This document shows positions 25,298-34,039 of a stretch of DNA of 53,609 bases, in pieces. A model generated the notes under the pieces. The model did no database searches, was not told the origin of the DNA, and saw only the letters and a program-made list of their open reading frames with translations. This DNA is from Owenweeksia hongkongensis DSM 17368 (lineage in GTDB: Bacteria > Bacteroidota > Bacteroidia > Flavobacteriales > Schleiferiaceae), in contig CAMDTE010000004.1 of the NCBI GenBank assembly GCA_945907425.1, positions 1 to 53,609 of the forward strand. Direction: 5' to 3'. Made by a program: the position numbers and the translations under genes. Within the stretch, counting starts at the first letter, position 1. Each line of letters begins with the position of its first letter.

Positions 25298-27522
25298 AAA
25301 AAATCTTTACCCTTTCTCTCTTGTTGGCAATGAATGTCAGTCTTTCTGCGCAAACCTTGCCGTACACTTCCGTTCATACCCTTCAGTATGTCAGCCCGAC
25401 GAATTTAACTCTCTGCAAGGATTCTTCGCCCTACTTTATGGACACCATCCGCACGCGAGGCATTGTGGTCACTCCTGGCAATGTCAGCGAAGTAGCCTCT
25501 GGTTCTGTTCAGGGGGGAAGTCGTCCTTTCTTTTTTATTGTCGACACGGCCATGGCGGGTTCCGCAGGCCCTTTCAAGGGCATTGAAATCATGGCTGCCT
25601 ATAAGAATGCACAAAACCAATGGCTGCCTTTACCCAACGTGGAGTTGCTACTCCCAGGAGATGTCATTCAATTCATTGGAAAAGTAAACGAATACAACCA
25701 CGGCACTCAATTGGAGCCCATCAACGCCAATTCACTTCAGGTACTCAGCTCAAAACCAGCCCCTGGTTTTGTTACCGTCCCGTTGGCTCAATTGCAAGAT
25801 CCCATGCGTGTCAATATTCCTTTGACAGGAGAACAATGGGAAAATTCCTATATCGAATTGCAAAACGTGACCGTAACAGAAATATTGCCCTTTGGCGGGA
25901 ATCGAATTAGCTTCAATGTCATTGATGGACAAGGCAATAAAATCAACGTTTCGGATCGCTTTCTTGCGCAAAAATTACCTTCTTGGCAGACAGTAAATCC
26001 CTACAGTCCTCAAACGACTGGCTCTTTTACTCCTCCCGTTCCCGGTACTTTTTATTCTAGTCTAAAAGGAATGTTGCGGCACGATGCAAACGGTTGTTTT
26101 CCCAACAACGGAAATACGCGCGGCTATGAATTGAATCCCTTTTCCGCTTCGCATTACACCATTGCGTATGCCCCTCCTTACATCAGCAACTTTGAACGGG
26201 ATCCCATGATTCCAACCCCCAATCAAACGGTGGATTTGAGCTGTAATATCACCGATTTTGATGGCACGGTAGATTCCGTTCATGTGTATTACAGTATCAA
26301 CCCCGCGGCATTGCCGACACAATTTACAAAAGTTGTCATGCCCTTGTTGGCCGGATCCACTGATGATTACCTCTACACCTTGCCCAATTACCCAGACGGC
26401 ACCTTGGTGCGCTATTACATTCGCGCTAAAGACAATGCAGGGAATAAGTCGTACTATCCTGTAACGTCTGTAGGGCAAGCACAACCCAACTACGAATATT
26501 ACACGGTGCGCGCCAATGGTCCCAAAATTTACGACATCCAGTATTCTTTGGCCAGCAACAGCGCGTCTCCCTTGGTAGGAAAAGAAATAACCATCAAAGG
26601 AATCGTGACGGCATCCACCAAAGCATACGATTTAGGGTATCTCTACATTCAAGATGAAAATGGCGGACCCTATAGTGGACTTTGGTTGGTTGGGAACAAT
26701 GTGTCCAATTTCTTCCGCGGAGAGGAAGTGCTCGCCACGGGCATCGTAGAGGAGTACTACAACATGACCCGCTTGGTCGTGAGCAATATCAATAAAACAA
26801 ATGTGTGGAAAGCGCCGGTAACTACCGTTGTGGACCCCACGGATTCCATCGCAAAAATCAACTACGGTTGGGAGAAATGGGAAAGTTGCTTGGTGCGTCT
26901 TCAAGATCCCAACAACGGGAAACTGCACATCAGCCAAACCAATCTTGGATTTGGAGACTACGCTGTGAGTGCACTTCCGGGAGCCCCACGTTACAAAAGC
27001 GCCTTGGTACTCGCCGGGCGGCAGTCGGGAACCGCGTTTAGCTCCTTGTACGTTCAATTGGTTACAAACCTTATGTACGACACCATCGACGGATTCATGA
27101 GTGTGCCTCCCTTGGTTGTGAAGGACACGATGAATATGGATGCTTTGGAGGGCATTGTGTTTTTTGGATTCAGTAATTTCCGCGTGCTGCCAAGAAACAA
27201 CGATGATTTCATTGGGATCAATGTATCGCTGGACAGCACGGCATTGCAACCCTCTCCTTTGATTGGGTTGCGTGAGCAGTCCATTGCCTCTCTGCGCGTT
27301 ATACCCAACCCTACCTCGGGCATTCTCCGTATCGATTGGACGGGGCCTGCGCTTTTGCGTGCTGAAATCATCGACTTCATGGGGCGTACGCTGTGGGTTC
27401 AATCCTTATCTCAAGGGCACGGCATACTTGATTTACAGGCGTTAGCCTCAGGAACCTATTGGGTGCGCATAGAGGGTGCTCAAGGAGAAAAACACCTGCT
27501 GAAGGTGCTACTTCAACGATGA
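25294..27522 (+). CDS. T9SS-secreted protein with two OB-like modules (DUF5689-like)
   Basis: A 742-residue protein with signal peptide MKKIFTLSLLLAMNVSLSAQ. Two OB-like modules: residues about 48-150 (TIRTRGIVVTPG, then GDVIQFIGKVNEYN) and about 410-500 (GKEITIKGIVTAS, then YLYIQDENGGPY and GIVEEYYN). This pattern resembles the OB-fold modules of secreted nucleases of the YhcR/NucH kind and DUF5689 of Bacteroidota. Between them is an Ig-like domain (PYISNFERDP, VDSVHVYYSINP, VRYYIRAKDNAGN). The last 75 residues are a clear type A sorting domain (RVIPNPTSGILRIDW, ASGTYWVRIEG). Its ATG overlaps the previous stop by 4 bases. Confidence 0.85.
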   Translation: MKKIFTLSLLLAMNVSLSAQTLPYTSVHTLQYVSPTNLTLCKDSSPYFMDTIRTRGIVVTPGNVSEVASGSVQGGSRPFFFIVDTAMAGSAGPFKGIEIMAAYKNAQNQWLPLPNVELLLPGDVIQFIGKVNEYNHGTQLEPINANSLQVLSSKPAPGFVTVPLAQLQDPMRVNIPLTGEQWENSYIELQNVTVTEILPFGGNRISFNVIDGQGNKINVSDRFLAQKLPSWQTVNPYSPQTTGSFTPPVPGTFYSSLKGMLRHDANGCFPNNGNTRGYELNPFSASHYTIAYAPPYISNFERDPMIPTPNQTVDLSCNITDFDGTVDSVHVYYSINPAALPTQFTKVVMPLLAGSTDDYLYTLPNYPDGTLVRYYIRAKDNAGNKSYYPVTSVGQAQPNYEYYTVRANGPKIYDIQYSLASNSASPLVGKEITIKGIVTASTKAYDLGYLYIQDENGGPYSGLWLVGNNVSNFFRGEEVLATGIVEEYYNMTRLVVSNINKTNVWKAPVTTVVDPTDSIAKINYGWEKWESCLVRLQDPNNGKLHISQTNLGFGDYAVSALPGAPRYKSALVLAGRQSGTAFSSLYVQLVTNLMYDTIDGFMSVPPLVVKDTMNMDALEGIVFFGFSNFRVLPRNNDDFIGINVSLDSTALQPSPLIGLREQSIASLRVIPNPTSGILRIDWTGPALLRAEIIDFMGRTLWVQSLSQGHGILDLQALASGTYWVRIEGAQGEKHLLKVLLQR

Positions 27523-28964
27523 AACAAATTCCTGGTTTGCGCAGTCTTGTGGCTGCCTTTGGAGTGATTTTTATCGCTTCCTGCGATGAAGGGGTGTTGG
27601 TAAGCAACAAGGCTCCCGATACGCATTTGGCTATTGACACGATTGCACTTCAAGGGGAGAATCGACTGAATTCCGTGGTGCGTCTCAGTTGGTACGGAAC
27701 CGATGTGGACGGTGTGATCGACCATTACGAGGTTTCCTTGGATGGTCAAAACTGGAAATCTACCGAGAGGCAGGATTCTACCTTTTCATTCGTTATTCCT
27801 GCCGGACAGGACACTTCGGACATCTCGCTTTCTGTTCGGTCCATGGACGATGATGGGGCCGTTGACCCGTCGCCGGCTCATTTAATCATCCCCCTCCAAA
27901 ACGCTCCACCGGTGGTAGCGATTGATCCCGAAGGACAAACCCTTGGTACCACCTTGGGAGTTGCCACCTACAAGTGGCGCGCAACTGATCCGGATGGGAA
28001 CAATACCGTAGTCTATGCCGAAGCCAAATTCAACAACGGCACGTGGTTTCCTTTGGACATCCACCAACCGATTGTTTCTTTTGTGCTAGAAGCTGGAACA
28101 ACCACTAATGCAACAGCGAAAGTATTCAATGGGATTGCTTTGCTTCCGGAAACCCTGAGCATTGACGGAATCCAAATTTCTGCAAACAACGTTTTGTATA
28201 TCCGAGCAAAAGACCTCGCGAACCGATGGAGCGCTATCGACACGGCAGAACCCGTTGTGTTTGAGCGCCCAACGGCCCCTTTGTTGGTTATCAGTGGATC
28301 ACCGGTTTCTGTGAATACCATTTATCAAACAGCGCTTGCTGGTCTCACGGTTGCGTACGATTTTATCAATATGAACACCGTAGCAGGCTTGCCTGCGTAT
28401 TGGAATCCAACGTTTCGATTGCTTGCCTCCCAATACGATCGAATTTTCGTGTACAGCGCTTCCACGGGCGTATTGGATCCCTCCACAGGACAAACATCCA
28501 CGTTGTTGGGCCTTATGGGACCTTCTCTTCAACAGTTTACACAAACGGGTGGAAAGCTCTTGGTTTCGACCTCTTTTGGGCCGACAACTGACTTGACTCC
28601 GTACATTGGGACCTACCCCATGGAGGGCATTGTCACTTCCATTGGTCAGGTGCGATTGGTTCCCGACAGTGCGTTAGTGCCGGCAGTGAGCGGTACTTAC
28701 CCTTCTTTGCATCCAGAAAATATCGTGATTGGTTTGACTCCCTTGGTGGCCGCCGCCGATGCTCAGCCTTTCTACCGAGCTCAATTGACCAAATTGAATG
28801 GATGGCAAGGGGATAATTTGGTAGGAGTGAGACGATTTTATCAAGGCAATCCAGCGCATCCTGGACAGGTGTTTTTTTCTGTGGAATTGTATAAAATAAA
28901 TCAAAGCGCGTCGGCATTGCAGTCGTTGCTTTCTAAAATACTGGTAGATGATTTTGGGTGGTAA
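27519..28964 (+). CDS. Lipoprotein with FN3/Ig-like domains and a Rossmann-like C-terminal part
   Basis: A 481-residue lipoprotein: MKQIPGLRSLVAAFGVIFIASC gives a lipobox with Cys22. Start at 27519 is chosen because ATGA overlaps the previous stop; an in-frame start at 27459 would remove the signal peptide from the N-terminus. Two Ig/FN3-like domains (LSWYGTDVDGVIDHYEVSLDG; YKWRATDPDGNN) are followed at about residue 260 by an alpha/beta region (YDRIFVYSAS, LMGPSLQQFTQTGGKLLVSTS) reminiscent of glutamine-amidotransferase-like or M6-associated domains, without an obvious catalytic residue. Probably faces the outer membrane or surface next to the TonB receptor made by the next gene, possibly in the place SusD takes in other systems (inference). 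Confidence 0.78.
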   Translation: MKQIPGLRSLVAAFGVIFIASCDEGVLVSNKAPDTHLAIDTIALQGENRLNSVVRLSWYGTDVDGVIDHYEVSLDGQNWKSTERQDSTFSFVIPAGQDTSDISLSVRSMDDDGAVDPSPAHLIIPLQNAPPVVAIDPEGQTLGTTLGVATYKWRATDPDGNNTVVYAEAKFNNGTWFPLDIHQPIVSFVLEAGTTTNATAKVFNGIALLPETLSIDGIQISANNVLYIRAKDLANRWSAIDTAEPVVFERPTAPLLVISGSPVSVNTIYQTALAGLTVAYDFINMNTVAGLPAYWNPTFRLLASQYDRIFVYSASTGVLDPSTGQTSTLLGLMGPSLQQFTQTGGKLLVSTSFGPTTDLTPYIGTYPMEGIVTSIGQVRLVPDSALVPAVSGTYPSLHPENIVIGLTPLVAAADAQPFYRAQLTKLNGWQGDNLVGVRRFYQGNPAHPGQVFFSVELYKINQSASALQSLLSKILVDDFGW

Positions 28965-31782
28965 TCGATTTTTCTGGGCACTGCTTTTCTCGTTGTTGTC
29001 CCTCGAAGGGATGGCCCAAAATACGATGGGGGCGCTCAAAGGCTATGTAAAAGATGCCGAAACGGGAGAACCTTTGGTGGGAGTGGGTGTCACTGTAGTG
29101 GGTACCTATTCCTCTGCGCTAACAGACCCCAATGGATTTTACCACATCCAAAAATTACCGGCGGGCGACTATTCTCTTAAGTTCCAAATGATTGGATACG
29201 GCACAACGATGAGCCATGGAATTACCATCGGGAAAGGGGTCCCCACTGTTTTTTCGACCAAATTGTCCTCCAAGGCAGAGGCACTGCAAACCGTTACGGT
29301 TACGGGCAGAAAATCACAAGTGGATTTGGAAAAAGCCGCTAGCGAAATCACCTTGAAGCGAGAGGAAATTGCCCAATTGAATGTTCGAAATGTAGAGGAT
29401 GTGGTTGCCATGCAGGCAGGTGTTGTGAAAACGACGGACGGCATACAAATTCGAGGTGCGCGTGTGTACGAAACCGAATATTTAGTCGACGGAATCTCAG
29501 CGCAAGATCCTTTGGCCGGCACCGGTTTTGGAGTAAAAGTATCCTCCAGTTCGATTCAAAGCTTGGCCGTGATGACGGGCGGAGCCGGCGCTGAATTTGG
29601 CGGAGGGTCCTCTGGTGTAATCAACACCAAAATTCGGGAAGCAACGGATAAATTTGAGATGTCGGGTCAAATGATGCGCGACTACCTCCGCGACCCAACA
29701 ATAAGCACTAGTTTCTTCACGGACATTGCCGAAGTGTCCTTGGGCTTTCCAGTGCCCGGAACCCGGAAAAAAATTACTTTTTTTACCAATGGGACAGCCC
29801 ATATTACAGACGATTATTTTCCGAATGTAGCCAACCAACTGAAAAGTTCTCTGTTCCCCTCGGGCCCCGAAAAATGGGCACCTCGTCAGACGAACTCGTG
29901 GACACAAACGATGAAGCTCGCATGGCAAATCAAGTCCGGGACAAAACTCACCTTGACGAACCAACATTCTTTGAACATCAATCAAAATACCCGCACCTTG
30001 CAAATTGTGGGTTTCGATGCTCTATTATCTCCAGGCTATCAATACCTGCGAAGCAATAATTTGGACAATGCAACCACCTACACACACCATAGCAATTTAA
30101 TGGCCCTCAATCTCAACCATTTGATTTCTAAAAAATGGGGATTGACAGCCAGTGTAGGCCGGCTTTTCACTAATCTGCGGGCAGATGCCAATGGCCGGCC
30201 CTTTCGCACGCCCACAGTGGATCAAATTCTTGACGAAGACCATATTGTCACAAGTCCTGTCTCCCTCTTTAATCCCAACGATCCCTCCGGCATTTATTAT
30301 GTCCAACCGGGAAATGGTTTGGTGAACAACAACGGCATCTCCCCCGTATGGCACGATCACTACGCGGAAGAATATACTTTTCGGGTAAAAATAACCCACC
30401 GACCCGCCAACAATGTGCACAAATTGAATTTTGGTAGTGAGTACCAAATCAATAATTACCAGTGGGTGGATGTTAGTCGTCCATGGGTTGGTGCACCCAT
30501 TCAAATCAACGACAGCACATTTACTCCCTCTGTGAGTATCGGATCGAGCAATGATATTTGGCGCGTTTCGCCGCACAAAATGGCCTTGTTTGTGGAGGAC
30601 GAGATCACGTACAAAGGAATCATTGCAACGTTGGGAATGCGTTTCAATGGATGGGCTCCTGGGCAATTTGCGGACGATGCTATAAATAATCCAGACGCTC
30701 CTGTGGTCGATCAAATTCGCGCTGATTATTTGAGAAAAACTATTTCTTTGGGGGGTCTTCGTTGGAAAGCACGATTGCTTCCACGGGTCAATGTTTCTTT
30801 TCCTGTGACAGCCAACAATGTGTTGTATTTTAACTACGGACACAGCATGCGCCTTCCCCATCCTCGTTTTTCATACGCCGGATTGGATCCCGTGTATCAG
30901 GACCGTAGTTTTCTTAGCTTTTTGGGCAACCCAGACCTGGATCCAGAAGTCAATGTGAGCTACGAAGTGGGCTACAAAGCGAGCGTAAATAAGAATTTGG
31001 GATTTACATTCTCTGCCTTCAATAACAACCGCTTTGATTATATAGTGTCCCGAAAAGTATTGGTGCGGGACCAAACCGGTCGACAAGTGAGCAAAACAAT
31101 GCACATCAATCAAGACTACGCTAAGGTACAAGGAGTGGAATGGAGCGTGCAGGGGCAGTTGACTTCTGCTTGGAGAATGTTTGGAAACGTCGCCTATCAA
31201 GTGGCCCGTGGAAAGTCCAATTCCGCCAGAGAAAGTGCTTTGCAAATTGAGCAAAACGGAGAAGTAAAGCTGAGTCGTGAACAATTTTTGGCATGGGATC
31301 GCCCATGGAACATCAATTGGGGTACCGTTCTCGCGCCTAACAAGGGCCGATGGAGAGGATTGGAAGCCTCCGTTCAATCGAATTACACTTCCGGATTCCG
31401 GTATACACCACAAAAATTCACCGGATACAACGACCTAGGCCGTCCACAGTACCAAGTGTTGACCAGTGAGTATTTAACAAAAAAGGCTGCGCCTTGGCTA
31501 AATACAGACGCTCGCCTTTCCTACACGCTTCGGGCATTTAAAAAACGAGAAACGGGCATCACACTCCAATGCGAGGTGCGAAATCTTTTCAATCAGCTCA
31601 ATTCGCAAATCATCAATCCCATCACTGGACGCGCCTACGAGTACGGCGATGATGTTCCTACGGATTGGCGCGATCCTCGCCCTGAATTCAACGGCCCACA
31701 AGAAAGTGGATTAGACCCTCGCGATCCTTCTCGTTACACGGCACCTCGTCAAATTTTATTCGGTATCACCTTTAAATTATGA
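28948..31782 (+). CDS. TonB-dependent outer-membrane receptor with carboxypeptidase-regulatory-like domain
   Basis: A 944-residue receptor. Signal peptide ends at LEGMAQ; residues about 28-105 form a CarboxypepD_reg-like domain (LKGYVKDAETGEPLVGVGV, LTDPNGFYHIQKLPAGDY). The plug follows (LQTVTVTGRK, IQIRGARVYETEYLVDGI, GGAGAEFGGGSSGVINTKIRE), and the rest is the 22-strand barrel, ending with an aromatic-poor GITFKL. The start overlaps the lipoprotein gene by 17 bases. No SusD gene accompanies it, so it is not a classical SusC/D pair. Family role: energy-dependent import of large or scarce ligands. The ligand here is unknown. Confidence 0.92.
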   Translation: MILGGNRFFWALLFSLLSLEGMAQNTMGALKGYVKDAETGEPLVGVGVTVVGTYSSALTDPNGFYHIQKLPAGDYSLKFQMIGYGTTMSHGITIGKGVPTVFSTKLSSKAEALQTVTVTGRKSQVDLEKAASEITLKREEIAQLNVRNVEDVVAMQAGVVKTTDGIQIRGARVYETEYLVDGISAQDPLAGTGFGVKVSSSSIQSLAVMTGGAGAEFGGGSSGVINTKIREATDKFEMSGQMMRDYLRDPTISTSFFTDIAEVSLGFPVPGTRKKITFFTNGTAHITDDYFPNVANQLKSSLFPSGPEKWAPRQTNSWTQTMKLAWQIKSGTKLTLTNQHSLNINQNTRTLQIVGFDALLSPGYQYLRSNNLDNATTYTHHSNLMALNLNHLISKKWGLTASVGRLFTNLRADANGRPFRTPTVDQILDEDHIVTSPVSLFNPNDPSGIYYVQPGNGLVNNNGISPVWHDHYAEEYTFRVKITHRPANNVHKLNFGSEYQINNYQWVDVSRPWVGAPIQINDSTFTPSVSIGSSNDIWRVSPHKMALFVEDEITYKGIIATLGMRFNGWAPGQFADDAINNPDAPVVDQIRADYLRKTISLGGLRWKARLLPRVNVSFPVTANNVLYFNYGHSMRLPHPRFSYAGLDPVYQDRSFLSFLGNPDLDPEVNVSYEVGYKASVNKNLGFTFSAFNNNRFDYIVSRKVLVRDQTGRQVSKTMHINQDYAKVQGVEWSVQGQLTSAWRMFGNVAYQVARGKSNSARESALQIEQNGEVKLSREQFLAWDRPWNINWGTVLAPNKGRWRGLEASVQSNYTSGFRYTPQKFTGYNDLGRPQYQVLTSEYLTKKAAPWLNTDARLSYTLRAFKKRETGITLQCEVRNLFNQLNSQIINPITGRAYEYGDDVPTDWRDPRPEFNGPQESGLDPRDPSRYTAPRQILFGITFKL

Positions 31783-32795
31783 AAGCTGTGCTTCGTTTCT
31801 TAGGTCTGGCAACGGCTGTTCTTTTCTTTGCCAGCACGTCATGGGCGCAATTGCTTCCTGCCTACGGTGGAGAGCGCGCAGGAGCTTCTGCCCTGTCCTT
31901 CTTGAAGAATGATCTCAACGTACGATCCGTAGGAATGGCGGGTGCAAACGTTTCGTTATCCGGAGATGGATACAGTTGGTTGAACAACCCAGCGGCTATG
32001 TCCGATGTTCGAAATACAACGGTTGCTATCAGCAATGGTTTTGTAGGCGGGGGTGTTCAACACCAATACGCGGCAGCCTCGTGGGCGCAAAAGAAAGACA
32101 TAACCACTCTAGGCATCATGACCAATGTGTTGGAAACGGGTGCCTTTGAAGAACGGACGGAATTCCAACCCCAAGGCACCGGCCGCCTGTTGTACGGAAC
32201 GCATGCAGCTCTTGGGGTAGGTATTGGCAAACGACTCACAGAACAATTTAGCTTAGGTGTTGTGCTCAAAGGCGTCCATGAAACCGTAGGAGATTACCGA
32301 AACACAACGGCAGCGGTTGACCTTGGCTTTTTGTACCGAACCGATGTGAAGGGCGTTCAATTTGCCGTGGCCATACGGAACTTCGGAGGGTCTTCTGCGT
32401 TGAGCGGAACTTATTTGACCTCCTTATTCAACCGCACACCGGTAGGTTCTCTCAATAAAAATACCTTGCCAACAGAATTTTGCATGGGGATTTCTGGCAA
32501 CGCTTGGCAGAATGGCTCCCGGATGCTGCGCGTTGCGGTTCAATTGAATCACCCCAACGACAATGCGGAAAACTACCGTTTGGGTTGTGAATACAGTCAC
32601 AACGACCGGCTCATCGTTCGGACCGGCGTAGCCCTCAATGTGGCGGGAAAAACTTGGCCCGCTTTGGGCTTTAGCACGAAAGGCCGCATGGGCCCTATCC
32701 CTTTTTGGATTGACTTTGCGAGCACACCTACGGCCTATACAGGCATGGCTTCCGTGCTTGGACTTCGCTTCTCACTACACTCCGTACAAAAATGA
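31779..32795 (+). CDS. PorV/PorQ-family outer-membrane beta-barrel
   Basis: A 338-residue protein with signal peptide (ending SWAQ) and the family N-terminus: SALSFLKNDLNVRSVGMAGANVSLSGDGYSWLNNPAAM, which I shorten as GMAGANVSL...NNPAAM. The rest is a FadL-like barrel with paired strands, ending VLGLRFSLHSV. PorV binds T9SS cargo leaving the SprA translocon and hands it to the attachment complex; PorQ is its relative. A copy embedded in an operon of T9SS cargoes suggests a dedicated shuttle or anchor for them (inference). Overlaps the receptor stop by 4 bases. Confidence 0.82.
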   Translation: MKAVLRFLGLATAVLFFASTSWAQLLPAYGGERAGASALSFLKNDLNVRSVGMAGANVSLSGDGYSWLNNPAAMSDVRNTTVAISNGFVGGGVQHQYAAASWAQKKDITTLGIMTNVLETGAFEERTEFQPQGTGRLLYGTHAALGVGIGKRLTEQFSLGVVLKGVHETVGDYRNTTAAVDLGFLYRTDVKGVQFAVAIRNFGGSSALSGTYLTSLFNRTPVGSLNKNTLPTEFCMGISGNAWQNGSRMLRVAVQLNHPNDNAENYRLGCEYSHNDRLIVRTGVALNVAGKTWPALGFSTKGRMGPIPFWIDFASTPTAYTGMASVLGLRFSLHSVQK

Positions 32796-33988
32796 TAAGA
32801 AACTTATTTCTCGGAACCGTTTCTCTGATTTTGCTCAGCGGGTGCGAAGGGTACTTTGGAACGAAGACGGATTTGGGCTTTATCGATGTGCCCAACTACT
32901 CCCTGCGGGACATTGCCTACGTCCCCATTCAGCCAGCTTGGAAGAACTTTACAAAACCCGTCGATGTTTGTATAGGCTTCGACGAACTGATTTACGTGGC
33001 CGACGAAGGCGCGGAAGAAATTGTTTGTTTGGATGAGTCTGGCCGCGTGTTGGGCCGTCTTTTTGTTCCCGGCGTGCATGCTGTTCGTCAAGACCGACGC
33101 TTTGACTTGTTGGCAATCGGCACCCACGACACGGTAGTCAATGGGGTTAACTATGATTTGAGTTGCGTGTACCGAATTCGTTTGGCCAAGGCGTCCGGAT
33201 ACGGTTTACAATACGCTACCGTCCTTCACAAAACGATTCATCCCTTCTATTTTAAAAACACCTTTTCCTTGGGCGATGCCCAGGTTCGGTTTGAGCAAAT
33301 AGCTGTTTTGGGCAGTGCCACTCCGGCAAAAAACAATCGGTATTATGTGACACGAACAGGCCCCAGCGCAAACAATGCAAACCAAGGCCCGGACGATGCC
33401 GTTCTTCAATTCTCCGCTCAAGACGATTTCCTAACGTCCGTATCGGTAAACACTTCAAGCGGTCTCTTTGCCAATTATTTCAAGAAACCCTTCGGTATTG
33501 TATCCTTCAGTCAGCCTCCGCAAATAACCGCCAATGCTTCGGATAATTTCTTGGTTAGTTCCGTAAGCCCTACACAAGCCATTCAAGTGCATCAAATCCA
33601 ATTTGAAGAGACAGATTTTGGTGCGGAATTTAAACCTTCTGTTTATTTACCGGATCCTTCCCTGGCCGATAGTTGGATACAAAAACCCGCGCGCTTTACG
33701 AACCCAACGGGTTTGACTATGGCGGGGGATCACACCAAATACATTTGGGTTGTTGACGCAACTAAAGACAGCGTTTTCCAATTTACATCGAACGGTCTGG
33801 AAGGGATTCCTCCTCCGCCTGCGAGCGGTGAACGGCGGTATGCGCGCACCTCGTTTGGCGGCTCAGGTTCCGGCGTAGGACAGTTTCATGAACCACGGGC
33901 CGTCGCGTACTACCGAAAGATCTTGTACGTAGCAGACGCAGGCAATGGCCGTATTGTTCGATTCAAATTAACGCTTGATTTTGATTAA
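32792..33988 (+). CDS. NHL-repeat lipoprotein
   Basis: A 398-residue lipoprotein (MIRNLFLGTVSLILLSGC, lipobox LSGC, Cys18). NHL-type propeller repeats are clearest at residues about 55-95 (KPVDVCIGFDELIYVADEG, VCLDESGRVLGRL) and at the C-terminus (GVGQFHEPRAVAYY, LYVADAGNGRIVRF). Propellers of this sort bind proteins or polymers. Last gene of the overlapping seven-gene unit. No hairpin terminator follows in the 51 bases before the next gene. Confidence 0.82.
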   Translation: MIRNLFLGTVSLILLSGCEGYFGTKTDLGFIDVPNYSLRDIAYVPIQPAWKNFTKPVDVCIGFDELIYVADEGAEEIVCLDESGRVLGRLFVPGVHAVRQDRRFDLLAIGTHDTVVNGVNYDLSCVYRIRLAKASGYGLQYATVLHKTIHPFYFKNTFSLGDAQVRFEQIAVLGSATPAKNNRYYVTRTGPSANNANQGPDDAVLQFSAQDDFLTSVSVNTSSGLFANYFKKPFGIVSFSQPPQITANASDNFLVSSVSPTQAIQVHQIQFEETDFGAEFKPSVYLPDPSLADSWIQKPARFTNPTGLTMAGDHTKYIWVVDATKDSVFQFTSNGLEGIPPPPASGERRYARTSFGGSGSGVGQFHEPRAVAYYRKILYVADAGNGRIVRFKLTLDFD

Positions 33989-34026
33989 CACTCCTACCGT
34001 TTAACAATTCCACAACACGCACCCCT

Positions 34027-34034
34027 TACCTTTG
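34027..34034 (+). promoter_or_regulatory. -7 element (TACCTTTG) for the 34040 gene
   Basis: TACCTTTG matches TAnnTTTG and is only 5 bases (ATCCT) from the ATG at 34040, so a leaderless transcript is expected. It suggests the 1290-codon gene can be expressed apart from the upstream operon. Confidence 0.5.
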
Positions 34035-34039
34035 ATCCT

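Noticed and set aside
30097-30861. 254-codon minus-strand ORF inside the TonB receptor gene
   Set aside because: Lies opposite the receptor barrel; no family features.
28948-33988. Classical polysaccharide utilisation locus (SusC/SusD)
   Set aside because: There is no SusD homologue, glycoside hydrolase or hybrid two-component system; the receptor stands with a PorV-like barrel.
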